NCBI GenBank assembly: GCA_029260265.1
Contig: JAJDDO010000024.1
Span: forward strand, 683,458 to 747,457
Direction of reading: 5' to 3'
Length of the DNA: 64,000 nt
DNA from: Phycisphaerales bacterium
GTDB lineage: Bacteria; Planctomycetota; Phycisphaerae; Phycisphaerales; UBA1924
How positions within the stretch are numbered: the stretch's first letter is position 1; every line of letters begins with the position of its first letter. The position numbers and the translations under genes are program-made. The notes under the pieces are model-generated. The model was given only the letters and a program-made list of their open reading frames with translations, did no database searches and was not told the DNA's origin. Below, in pieces: positions 26,244-33,936 of the stretch.

Positions 26244-26966
26244 TTGGAATTATCGCGCGCACGCCCCCAACAATACAGCGTGGAGTTTGCACTATTAGCT
26301 ATCGCGTTGTTCTTCGCGGCCTTGATCGGCGCGGGGGTGGTGTTCTGGATTGTCTCTGCGATCCGCCGTGGGCGGCATGGCAAGGATCTCGACAGGGTGA
26401 CCCTACGGATTTTGACCGAGCGTGTTCGCGCGGTGGGTAAGCTGGTAGGGCTCGAAGTCCACGCCAAAGAGATCGCAACCGCGAGACACGGGTGGGGGTG
26501 GGTGCCTCCGATCGTGCTCAGCCAGGCAAAGCTTGCGATGATCTTTCAGTTTGAAAAACAGTACGCGGTCGAGCTCGGCTCTTTGAACGAGCACGATGTC
26601 ACCGACCTGGGCGAGGGCAGATTCAGGGTCTGCCTCCCGGCGATCGTCGGCTCGCTAAGGCTTATGGATGTCGAGCCTTACGATATCCAGCAGGGGCGGG
26701 TGCTCGGGCTGATTGATGTGATCAACATGAACGCCGAGCGTCAGAGCGAGCTGATGCGGACGGCGCAGCAACAGGCCGGCGAACTGTTCGAAAAAAACGA
26801 TGAACGGTACGAATCACAAGCACGCGACGCGATCGAACGCCAACTCAAAGCCATCGCAAAGCTCTTTGATGGCGAGTTGGAAATCCACTGGCAACAATCT
26901 TCATCAAGCACGACCCAGCCAGAACTCGTCATGGACGATGCACTCAAGACTAAGGCCGCGGTTTAG
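26244..26966 (+). CDS. DUF4230-like membrane-anchored protein
   Basis: The ~230-residue protein has one N-terminal transmembrane segment (FALLAIALFFAALIGAGVVFW begins near residue 15) followed by basic residues. A soluble domain follows that fits DUF4230: a strand-rich segment with FQFEKQYAVELGSL and FRVCLPAIVGSLRLMDVE, then a long helical C-terminus with alternating charges. Function is unknown. The start is uncertain: the frame opens with TTG at 26244, with a GTG at 26280 as an alternative; neither has a good ribosome-binding site. Confidence 0.6.
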   Translation: MELSRARPQQYSVEFALLAIALFFAALIGAGVVFWIVSAIRRGRHGKDLDRVTLRILTERVRAVGKLVGLEVHAKEIATARHGWGWVPPIVLSQAKLAMIFQFEKQYAVELGSLNEHDVTDLGEGRFRVCLPAIVGSLRLMDVEPYDIQQGRVLGLIDVINMNAERQSELMRTAQQQAGELFEKNDERYESQARDAIERQLKAIAKLFDGELEIHWQQSSSSTTQPELVMDDALKTKAAV

Positions 26967-26998
26967 GTGCAACACGCTATCAATCGGGTTGAATTTTT

Positions 26999-27847
26999 CT
27001 AGCACGCGCTCGGGTGCCAGATCGTCTTCAGCTCGACGAACGGCTCGATCCATCCGACGCCTTCGCATTGGGTGTCGTCCGCAAACGGAACATCATCGCG
27101 AATAGTCACCCGTTTGAAGTTGTCGGCCGATCCTTCGCGTAATGCTGTTCGATGATCGGCGCTGATCCCCGCTGCATGAATCGCGATGATCCCTCGGTGT
27201 GTTGCGAAGTGTTCAACCAGCTCATCGCGGAATCCGGTGATGGTGTTGACCACGCCGCCGGGGAGGTCGCTGGTTGCCATCGCTTCAGCGAGCACCATCG
27301 ACGGGATCGGGTTGGATTCAGATGCGAGCACAACACAGGTGTTCCCGCTCGCAATGACCGGGAGGACAAGCGAGATAAGCCCGAGCAGGCTCGGCTCGTC
27401 GGGGGAAAGGACACCCACGACGCCCATCGAGAACGGGATCGTAAAGTTGTGATAGGGCCCGGCGACCGGATTGGTCGAGCCGATGACCTGCTGATACTTG
27501 TCGGTCCAGCCAGCAAAGTGAACAACCCGATCAATGGAGGCGTCGACCTCGCCCTCGTCCCCGGCTCCGATTGCTTTGCTCAACTCCTCTCGTTTGCCTT
27601 CCATCATCTCGGCGAGCCGATAGAGTATTTGCCCACGCAGATACGCCGTCGAGGACGACCAGCCCTTGTGTGCTTTGCCCGCAGCTTCGACCGCATCGCG
27701 GATGTCCTTGCGTGATCCCTGACAGACATGGGCAACAAGGTTGTTGGACGCATCATTGACGGAGATTGTCCGTCCGGATTCTGTGCGAGGGAACTTGCCG
27801 CCGATGGCGAGCTTGTAGGTCTTTGGAATTGGAAGTCGCTGGCTCAT
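26999..27847 (-). CDS. Truncated, non-catalytic aldehyde dehydrogenase domain protein (ALDH16 C-terminal-like)
   Basis: The 282-residue protein covers only the N-terminal, nucleotide-binding part of the ALDH fold (LAIGGKFPRTESGRTISV, then GVVGVLSPDEPSLLGLISLVLPVIASGN). It ends in FVELKTIWHPSAC without the catalytic-cysteine domain. This arrangement and ending resemble the inactive second domain of ALDH family 16 proteins, where catalytic and inactive domains are fused in one chain. Here the two are separate genes with a GNAT gene between them. The catalytic partner is the ALDH at 28428-29945. All three genes lie on the minus strand with gaps of 14-23 bases. Confidence 0.75.
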   Translation of the reverse strand: MSQRLPIPKTYKLAIGGKFPRTESGRTISVNDASNNLVAHVCQGSRKDIRDAVEAAGKAHKGWSSSTAYLRGQILYRLAEMMEGKREELSKAIGAGDEGEVDASIDRVVHFAGWTDKYQQVIGSTNPVAGPYHNFTIPFSMGVVGVLSPDEPSLLGLISLVLPVIASGNTCVVLASESNPIPSMVLAEAMATSDLPGGVVNTITGFRDELVEHFATHRGIIAIHAAGISADHRTALREGSADNFKRVTIRDDVPFADDTQCEGVGWIEPFVELKTIWHPSAC

Positions 27848-27861
27848 GTGTTGAATCTCGC

Positions 27862-28404
27862 TCAGGCGTTGTATTGCATCTCGATCTCGTGGCGGATTGG
27901 GATGCCGTCGAAACCGATGTTGGGGATCTCGGATTTAAGATGCCTCGCCTCGGTCACCGCGTCGCGGTGCAGGGCGATCATGTCAAAGTTCCTGCGTTGG
28001 TAAAACCGGATCGCGGGGGTATTGTCGTTGGTGGTGATCAGCCACAGCCGCTCACATCCAAGCTCGCGTGCCTTGTCGCGTATCGCATTGAGCAGGCATG
28101 AGCCGATCCCGCCGTGCCCGGCCATCGAGTTGTGCGTGATGATCTCGCACGCGGTTCCATCGATGTGGTAGGTAAGCAGCCCGACGCTCTGCCCATCACG
28201 CACCGCGACAAGCCCGGGGAGTTCATCGGCCTGGTACAGCTTGCCCATCGAGACCTGGGTGGTTGATCCCCAGTACTGCCTGAGTATGTGCTGCACCCAG
28301 GGTTTATCCTCGGGCTCTAAGCCGCGTACATCAAAGGTGTGCGCGGCGCCGACCGCGTAGTCATTCGCGCCCAGGGTCATCCGCCTTGTCGAAAGCCTAT
28401 TCAT
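27862..28404 (-). CDS. GNAT family N-acetyltransferase
   Basis: The 180-residue protein has the GNAT core: the acetyl-CoA pyrophosphate-binding loop around GHGGIGSCLLNAIRDKARELG (about 110-130), the following LWLITTNDNTPAIRFYQRRNF, and a C-terminal strand with EIPNIGFDGIPIRHEIEM. The substrate cannot be told. GAGGAG precedes the ATG. It is inserted between the two aldehyde dehydrogenase genes of the same operon, so a role in the same pathway or in modifying those enzymes is possible but unproven. Confidence 0.85.
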   Translation of the reverse strand: MNRLSTRRMTLGANDYAVGAAHTFDVRGLEPEDKPWVQHILRQYWGSTTQVSMGKLYQADELPGLVAVRDGQSVGLLTYHIDGTACEIITHNSMAGHGGIGSCLLNAIRDKARELGCERLWLITTNDNTPAIRFYQRRNFDMIALHRDAVTEARHLKSEIPNIGFDGIPIRHEIEMQYNA

Positions 28405-28427
28405 TTGGTTACGCTCCTCGCGATGGT

Positions 28428-29945
28428 TTATGATTCAAGGTACGCCATCAGCCCGTGGCGCCCGCCTTCGCGTCCGAACCCGGATTCTTTGTACCCGCCG
28501 AATGGGCTGGTCGGGTCAAACTTGTTGTAGGTGTTGAGCCAGACAATCCCCGCGTCGAGCTTGGCCGCGACATCAAAGATCTTTGATCCCTTGTCGGTCC
28601 AAACACCGGCGGCCAACCCATACGGCGAGTTGTTCGCCCGCGAGATCGCCTCGTCGGGTGTGCGGAAGCTCATGACCGCCAAGACCGGGCCGAAGATCTC
28701 ATCACGAGCAATCGTGTGGCTTGGTTGCACGCCGGTAAAGAAGCAGGGCTTGCACCAATACCCCTTTGCGGGCAGATCAGACCTGCACACATCGTGCATG
28801 GTGGCGCCCTCTGCCTTGCCCGCATCGAGGAACTTGTTGATGGTGCCGAGCTGTTCTTTGGAGTTGATCGCCCCGACATCGGTGTTTTTGTCGAGCGGAT
28901 CACCAACACGCAATGATGCAAGCCGATCGGTGAGCTTGTCGATCACACGATCAAGAACGGATTCCTGCACAAACAATCGTGAACCGGCGCAGCACACATG
29001 CCCCTGATTGAAGTAAATCCCCTCGATAATGCCCTCGACCGCTTGATCGAGCGAGGCGTCCTCAAAGATGATGTTCGCGCTCTTGCCGCCGAGTTCGAGT
29101 GTGAGCCGCTTGTTGGTCGCCGCTGTGGCTTTGGCGATGTGTCGGCCGACTGCCGTCGAACCGGTGAATGCGATTTTATTGATGTCATCATGCTCAACGA
29201 TCGCTGCACCCGTTTCGCCCGCCCCGGTGACGATGTTGACCACGCCCTTCGGCAGCCCGACCTCTTGGCAGATCTCCGCGAGACGCAATGCGGTGAGCGA
29301 TGTTGTTTCCGCTGGCTTGAGCACCACGGTATTGCCGCACGCCAGCGCCGGCGCGATCTTCCACGATGCCATGAGCAGCGGGAAGTTCCAGGGGATGATC
29401 TGCCCGCACACGCCGATGGGTCTGGGTGTTCGTCCGGGTAAGGCGTAGCCGAGCTTGTCAGCCCACCCCGCGTGGTAGAAAAAATGGGCCGCCGCGAGCG
29501 GGATGTCCACATCGCGTGATTCCTTGATCGGCTTGCCCCCGTCCATGGTCTCGAGGACTGCGAGCTCGCGTGCGCGTTCCTGGATGCGCCGTGCGATGCG
29601 GTAGAGGTATTTTCCGCGTTCCTTTCCGGGCAACGCGCTCCATGCGGGCAGCGCATTGCGGGCGGCTTGCACCGCCGCATCGACATCGGCCGCGTTCGCG
29701 TCTGCGATCAGCGAGAGCTGCTGCTCATTCGCCGGATTGATGGTTGCAAAGTGGTTGCCGGATCTGGGTTCCACGAATGAGCCGTCGATGAACAGCCCGT
29801 ACCGTTCGGCGATCTCTGGGCGGACGGATTCGGGCGCGGGTGCGTACTCGAAGATCCCGCCGCCGGTGCTCGCGCGGAGATCAAGCCTCGCCGGTGCAGA
29901 TCCGTGGGCTGGTGCCCCGGCGTGTGGTTTAGAAACAGTGGTCAT
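28428..29945 (-). CDS. Aldehyde dehydrogenase (catalytic ALDH16-like subunit)
   Basis: The ~505-residue NAD(P)-dependent enzyme oxidises aldehydes to acids. The full ALDH fold is present: GVCGQIIPWNFPLLMASWK (Asn), KPAETTSLTA, FTGSTAVG and LELGGKSANIIFED (general-base Glu). The catalytic cysteine lies in FNQGHVCCAGSRLFVQ and the C-terminal signature in GPVLAVM and SPFGGYKESGFGRE. Closeness to deoC suggests acetaldehyde as a possible substrate. ATG at 29945 is preceded by TAGAAT at five bases and no ribosome-binding site. It heads an operon with the GNAT and truncated ALDH genes. Confidence 0.92.
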   Translation of the reverse strand: MTTVSKPHAGAPAHGSAPARLDLRASTGGGIFEYAPAPESVRPEIAERYGLFIDGSFVEPRSGNHFATINPANEQQLSLIADANAADVDAAVQAARNALPAWSALPGKERGKYLYRIARRIQERARELAVLETMDGGKPIKESRDVDIPLAAAHFFYHAGWADKLGYALPGRTPRPIGVCGQIIPWNFPLLMASWKIAPALACGNTVVLKPAETTSLTALRLAEICQEVGLPKGVVNIVTGAGETGAAIVEHDDINKIAFTGSTAVGRHIAKATAATNKRLTLELGGKSANIIFEDASLDQAVEGIIEGIYFNQGHVCCAGSRLFVQESVLDRVIDKLTDRLASLRVGDPLDKNTDVGAINSKEQLGTINKFLDAGKAEGATMHDVCRSDLPAKGYWCKPCFFTGVQPSHTIARDEIFGPVLAVMSFRTPDEAISRANNSPYGLAAGVWTDKGSKIFDVAAKLDAGIVWLNTYNKFDPTSPFGGYKESGFGREGGRHGLMAYLES

Positions 29946-29950
29946 GCGTG

Positions 29951-29956
29951 ATTCTA
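29951..29956 (-). promoter_or_regulatory. Putative leaderless -10 element of the aldehyde dehydrogenase operon
   Basis: On the minus strand TAGAAT is followed by CACGC and the ATG at 29945. The short distance leaves no room for a leader. Confidence 0.45.
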
Positions 29957-30031
29957 GTGCAGAAATCGCCCTCGGAAGCAAATACAGAAACTTCACCAAA
30001 GTCCGCCCCCGAATCGTCCGCTAACGAGGAT

Positions 30032-30625
30032 ATGAGCGACACGAATCACACCGACGACAACCCGATCTCCCGCATCGAGCCACGCATCGAGACCAGGAAG
30101 CTGAAATGCTCTTCTGGGCGCGTCGCCGACCTCACCGGCACCGGGATGAGATTGCTCGTGTCCTCCTCAGATAAACCCGAGATCGGCGATGTCCAGACCT
30201 ACACATTCACCGATGAAAACCACGCCATCGAAGTCTCCGGCACCGTCCGGTGGATCTCCGACGCCGCCGGCTTTACTCGCAAGTGCCAGGTGGGCGTGCA
30301 GTTCAACGACCTGACCGCGCCGATCCGCGAGGCGTTGATGCGTCTGGCGGTGCAGGGCAACCTCGGCGAGCCCGGAAAGCAGATCGAAGAGGTCCAGGTC
30401 AAGTACCCCGATCTCTACGCGATGCTCGGCGTGACCTCATTCGCCAACCAAGACGAGATCCGCAAAGCCTACCACCACCAGGCCCGCCGATGGCATCCAG
30501 ACCTGAATAACTCGCCGGGCGCGTCGGACCATTTCGAGACCATCACCAAGGCCTACGAGTTGCTGACCGATCCCAAGCTCCGCCACCGCTACGACGAACG
30601 CTTCGGCGACCAACGCGCCGCCTAA
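30032..30625 (+). CDS. PilZ domain-DnaJ domain fusion protein
   Basis: The 197-residue protein joins two domains rarely found together. Residues about 20-115 look like a PilZ domain: an N-terminal Arg stretch around IEPRIETRK, then DLTGTGMRLLV, VSGTVRWIS and VGVQFNDL. PilZ domains often bind cyclic di-GMP. Residues about 125-195 are a J domain (YAMLGVTSFANQDEIRKAY, HPD in RRWHPDLNN), which stimulates DnaK. It could direct a chaperone in response to the second messenger; this is inference. The frame extends upstream, but ATG 30032 fits the domain start. It is divergent from the ALDH operon. Confidence 0.8.
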   Translation: MSDTNHTDDNPISRIEPRIETRKLKCSSGRVADLTGTGMRLLVSSSDKPEIGDVQTYTFTDENHAIEVSGTVRWISDAAGFTRKCQVGVQFNDLTAPIREALMRLAVQGNLGEPGKQIEEVQVKYPDLYAMLGVTSFANQDEIRKAYHHQARRWHPDLNNSPGASDHFETITKAYELLTDPKLRHRYDERFGDQRAA

Positions 30626-30646
30626 TCAATCAACAATTTTTATCTG

Positions 30647-30754
30647 GGTGCCACGACTCGCCGTCTCCGGCGCAGTCGTGTCTTCATCTGTATGCGCCGT
30701 GTGCTTTTGATTCTAAGAGCACTACTCGGCCGCTCCGCGTCGAGTCGTGGCACC
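30647..30754. repeat. 108-bp inverted-repeat element (REPIN/MITE-like)
   Basis: A perfect 14-bp inverted repeat bounds the element: GGTGCCACGACTCG at 30647-30660 and CGAGTCGTGGCACC at 30741-30754. The left end also folds on itself into a 12-bp hairpin (30652-30680, CACGACTCGCCG with a one-base bulge on the other side). The right end forms a similar but weaker hairpin. Two inverted hairpin units in about 100 bases is the layout of REPINs or small MITEs. Only one copy is seen in this window. It fills the gap between the convergent PilZ-DnaJ and deoC genes and might also stop transcription. Confidence 0.6.
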
Positions 30755-30766
30755 ACGAAGATCGAT

Positions 30767-31684
30767 TTATGCATCCGAGAAGTCATACCCGGCCGCGTAT
30801 TCCCCGGTCTTGAGCTTCTGCATGCTCCGCAATACATCGTTGAGCAGCGAACTCGCGCCGAACCGGAACCAGTCCGGGTGCAGCCATCCCTCGCCGAGGG
30901 TTTCGTTGACCATGCACAGGTAGTGCCAAGACTGTTTGGCGGTGCGGATGCCGCCAGCGGGTTTCATGCCGATCTTCTTGCCCGTGTCCTTATAGGCATC
31001 GCGGATCGCTTCGAGCATCACCAGCGTCACCGGCATCGTCGCCGCCGGCGAGACCTTGCCCGTCGAGGTCTTGATGAAATCACCCTCTCGGATGCACGCG
31101 ATGGCGATATCGGATGCCTTGCGTACTTGGTCGTAGGTTGCCAACTCGCCGGTTTCGAGGATCACCTTGAGGTGCGCCGGGCCGCAGGCCTCGACGACCG
31201 CCGAAATCTCCTCAGCGACCTCTTCATACCGTCCGCTGAGGAACGCACCGCGGTTGATCACCATATCAATCTCATCGGCGCCATCGACGACCGCCTGGCG
31301 GACATCCTTGAGCCGGATGTCCAGCGGGAACTGCCCGGATGGAAAACCCGTCGCGACCGATGCAACATGCACGCCCGAACCCTTGAGATGCGCAGCAGCA
31401 GTCGGGACCATAGATGGGTAGACACACACCGCAGCAACATGATCGAGCCGTTGCCCGATGATCTCTTCGTCGCGTTCCCACGGGCGGATCGCCTTGACGC
31501 ACAGGCTCCGCACCTTCTCGGGCGAGTCTGCGCCCTCGAGGGTGGTCAGGTCGATCATTGATGCCGCGAGCATCAGCGCGCCGAGCTTGGATTCCTTCTT
31601 GATCGATCGGGTCGTGAACGACTTGGCCCGCCGATCGACCGCGATCGCATCGACGGTGGGGCTGGTCGGCATTGAAAAGCTCAT
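30767..31684 (-). CDS. deoC: Deoxyribose-phosphate aldolase
   Basis: DERA splits 2-deoxyribose-5-phosphate into acetaldehyde and glyceraldehyde-3-phosphate. The 305-residue protein is a class I aldolase barrel. VAAVCVYPSMV and VASVATGFPSGQ are near residues 85-115, and EIDMVINRGAFLSG near 140. LKVILETGEL follows, then the Schiff-base lysine region FIKTSTGKVSPAAT near 205 and GMKPAGGIRT near 240. It is somewhat longer than the ~220-260 usual in bacteria, through an N-terminal extension. The start overlaps the stop of the rhodanese-like lipoprotein gene (ATGA). Confidence 0.95.
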   Translation of the reverse strand: MSFSMPTSPTVDAIAVDRRAKSFTTRSIKKESKLGALMLAASMIDLTTLEGADSPEKVRSLCVKAIRPWERDEEIIGQRLDHVAAVCVYPSMVPTAAAHLKGSGVHVASVATGFPSGQFPLDIRLKDVRQAVVDGADEIDMVINRGAFLSGRYEEVAEEISAVVEACGPAHLKVILETGELATYDQVRKASDIAIACIREGDFIKTSTGKVSPAATMPVTLVMLEAIRDAYKDTGKKIGMKPAGGIRTAKQSWHYLCMVNETLGEGWLHPDWFRFGASSLLNDVLRSMQKLKTGEYAAGYDFSDA

Positions 31685-32181
31685 TGCTCGCCCTCGGCGT
31701 CGCTCGATTGAGATTCAGATTTCTCGATATCGAGCCCGGTCGCGTACCATTCATCCCACCCGCCGAGGTAAAGCTTGATCCGCTTCTTGAGCATCGAGTT
31801 GTACCCTGCCTGCAGCAACCGCTTGCTCATGGCGCGTGCACCGGCGGACCCGGCATTCTCGCCATAGACAATCAGATTGTCATATTTTTCGAGCGATGGA
31901 TCGGTGCCATAGCGTGTGTCAATATCACGGGCGCGGAAGTTGCGTGCGCCGGGGATGTGCCCCTCGGCGAACCGTTCGGGTCTGCGGATATCGAGAAAGA
32001 GCGCATCGGCGTTGTTGCCGTCGAGTTGCTCTTCGTAGAGCGAGACGGCCCGGTTGAGGTCGATGTACTCGATCTTCTTGTCGGAGATGCTGCTGCCGCT
32101 GTTGCACCCGCCGAGGGCGATGCTCATCGCCAGCAACCCCAGTGCAGCGGGCAAGAAACGGGTTCTGATAGAATGTTGCAT
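31681..32181 (-). CDS. Rhodanese-like lipoprotein lacking the catalytic cysteine
   Basis: The ~166-residue protein has a signal peptide ending in the lipobox ALGGC near residue 26, then a rhodanese-type domain: ADALFLDIRRPERFAEGHIPGARN and IKLYLGGWDEWYATG. The position where active rhodaneses have the sulfur-carrying Cys reads LIVYGENAGSAG, with no cysteine, so sulfur transfer is unlikely. It may bind a partner at the membrane. AAGGGA precedes the ATG at 32181. The last bases overlap deoC, so the two are coupled, though no shared function is evident. Confidence 0.8.
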   Translation of the reverse strand: MQHSIRTRFLPAALGLLAMSIALGGCNSGSSISDKKIEYIDLNRAVSLYEEQLDGNNADALFLDIRRPERFAEGHIPGARNFRARDIDTRYGTDPSLEKYDNLIVYGENAGSAGARAMSKRLLQAGYNSMLKKRIKLYLGGWDEWYATGLDIEKSESQSSDAEGEQ

Positions 32182-32280
32182 CTTTATCGTCCCTTCTGGC
32201 AATAACCAGTGTTCGTCCATCGTTGTCTCTATCATCGGCTTGAACACCAATCGTCGCTCAATACACAGGTAACCAAGTCT

Positions 32281-33165
32281 ATGCAATGTAAACGCTGCCC
32301 ATCAAAGCGAATCGGTTTCTTGGTCATCATGGCCTCGCTCGCTGCGAACCAGAGCCCACTCATGTCCAGCACCGATCACCACGAACCCGATCAGACCGAG
32401 CCCGTCGAGCAACCCGAGCATCAGTATGTGGATGTCAAAGTCGCGATGACCCACGATGCCATCTCACCGGGGCAGACCGTCCTTGTCGGGCTGACCCTCT
32501 TTATTGAAAAAAACTGGCACACCTACTGGCCCGGCGCCAGTGATTCTGGCTTCGGCGTCACGCTCGAAACCACCGCGCCCGATGTCCTGCTTATTGGCGA
32601 GCCGATCTGGCCCACGCCCCAGCGTTACCTTTCACCTGGCGACATCCTCGACCATGTCTACGAGGACCACTTCACGGTGCTGATCCCGATCACGCTTGCC
32701 GACGACGCGGTGGAGGGCACGCCGATCCCGATCACCACCGACATCAGCTACCTCGTCTGCAAAGAAGTCTGCCTGCCCGGATCGGTCTCGATCGAGTACG
32801 GGCTCTACGCGGTTGATCCCGGTTCCGAAGCCACGCTGAGAACTCCCCAGCATCACGATCGGCTGAACATGATTTATGATCAGCGTCCCCGCCCACTCCA
32901 ATCGACTCGACAAGATTCCGCGATCACCATCAGCGAAGCCTCCGCCCAGATCCACATCCCCGGCGCGACCGCGTTGATGTTCTACCCATCGGCAACTTGT
33001 GTCGAACTCCCCTCGCTTATCACCGAGGGCAGGGTCGGCGGCGATACAATTACACTGAGCTTTGATCCCGCAGAGGGCGGCCTGCTTGAAGGTCGAATAG
33101 AAGTTCTTGATCACCACAACAAATCACAGAGCTACACCATCCGCATTCCCGCCGTTGCGGAGTAA
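32281..33165 (+). CDS. DsbD N-terminal-like exported protein
   Basis: The 294-residue protein has an N-terminal hydrophobic stretch (FLVIMASLAA near residue 13) after a Cys/Lys/Arg start. A domain follows that resembles the periplasmic thiol-exchange domain of DsbD/ScsB proteins: NWHTYWPGASDSGFG, WPTPQRYL and DHVYEDHFTVLIPI. YLVCKEVCLPG gives a C-x3-C pair. The membrane and thioredoxin parts of DsbD are absent, so it is a stand-alone domain. It is followed after 27 bases by a redoxin gene, and the two probably form a thiol-redox pair outside the cytoplasm. Confidence 0.75.
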   Translation: MQCKRCPSKRIGFLVIMASLAANQSPLMSSTDHHEPDQTEPVEQPEHQYVDVKVAMTHDAISPGQTVLVGLTLFIEKNWHTYWPGASDSGFGVTLETTAPDVLLIGEPIWPTPQRYLSPGDILDHVYEDHFTVLIPITLADDAVEGTPIPITTDISYLVCKEVCLPGSVSIEYGLYAVDPGSEATLRTPQHHDRLNMIYDQRPRPLQSTRQDSAITISEASAQIHIPGATALMFYPSATCVELPSLITEGRVGGDTITLSFDPAEGGLLEGRIEVLDHHNKSQSYTIRIPAVAE

Positions 33166-33192
33166 CGATTCAACCCAAGAGGAGTACACACC

Positions 33193-33831
33193 ATGACCAT
33201 ATTTACAAATCGCTGGACCGCCGGGCTTGCATCACTGATCGCAGCCGTCACCATGCTTGGAGCAGGAACAATGAACCAAACTGAAGACAAACCAGGACAG
33301 GTCGGAGTCTCCGCTACGGACTTCACCCTTCTTGATCTCGACGGCGTCGAGCATACGCTGAGCGAATACACCGCCCAGGGGCAGATCGTTGTCCTTGAAT
33401 GGTTCAACTCAACCTGCCCGTTTGTCAAAAAGCATTACCGCGAGGACACCATGACCATGGTGAACCTTCAGAAGCAGTTCGCCGAGCAAGAGATCGTCTG
33501 GTTGCGGATCAACTCCGCCCACGAGGGGCACACGAGCGCGGGCGTTGAGTTTAACAAGGCCGCCGCCAAGGACTGGGGCATCACGACCCCGATCCTGCTC
33601 GATCCAGAGGGCACCGTTGGGCGGGCGTATGGCGCGAAACGGACACCAGAGATGTACATCATCGACACCGCCGGCATGCTTGTCTACCACGGCGCCATCG
33701 ACGACGAACGCAATGCGATCGCACCCGGAGAGGTGAACTTTGTCTCCGACGCCATCACCGATGTTCTCGCTGGCGAGCCGGTCAAAAATGCGAGCAACAA
33801 GCCCTACGGGTGCAATGTGAAGTACAACTGA
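33193..33831 (+). CDS. Exported redoxin/thioredoxin-family protein
   Basis: The 212-residue protein has an N-terminal signal-like helix, then an AhpC/TSA-redoxin fold. LDGVEHTLSEY is present, then the active-site region EWFNSTCPFVKKHY with a single Cys at the N-terminal position. TPEMYIIDTAGMLVYHGAIDD and the C-terminal PYGCNVKYN follow, whose second Cys is typical of this branch. It could act as a peroxidase or thiol reductase; substrate unknown. GAGGAG precedes the ATG. It pairs with the DsbD-like gene upstream. Confidence 0.85.
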   Translation: MTIFTNRWTAGLASLIAAVTMLGAGTMNQTEDKPGQVGVSATDFTLLDLDGVEHTLSEYTAQGQIVVLEWFNSTCPFVKKHYREDTMTMVNLQKQFAEQEIVWLRINSAHEGHTSAGVEFNKAAAKDWGITTPILLDPEGTVGRAYGAKRTPEMYIIDTAGMLVYHGAIDDERNAIAPGEVNFVSDAITDVLAGEPVKNASNKPYGCNVKYN

Positions 33832-33900
33832 TCATCCACGATTCTTCCTTCGCGTCGGAAAAACGCATCCGCCGTCATCATCCGCCCGATACACTCGGTC

Positions 33901-33936
33901 ATGGAGACGACGCGAACTGGAGACATGGATGTTTGA
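33901..33936 (+). CDS. Possible 11-codon upstream ORF overlapping the rseP start
   Basis: An ATG at 33901 opens a frame of 11 codons ending in TGA at 33934-33936, eight bases inside rseP in another frame. TACACT (33890-33895) lies five bases before this ATG, the same spacing as the putative leaderless starts elsewhere in the window. If translated it would couple to rseP. It may also be chance; the rseP ribosome-binding site GGAG lies inside it. Confidence 0.25.
   Translation: METTRTGDMDV

Noticed and set aside
26999..27847. Interpretation of the short ALDH as a pseudogene
   Set aside because: The frame is intact, lies in a compact operon, and its truncation matches the natural inactive domain of ALDH16 proteins.
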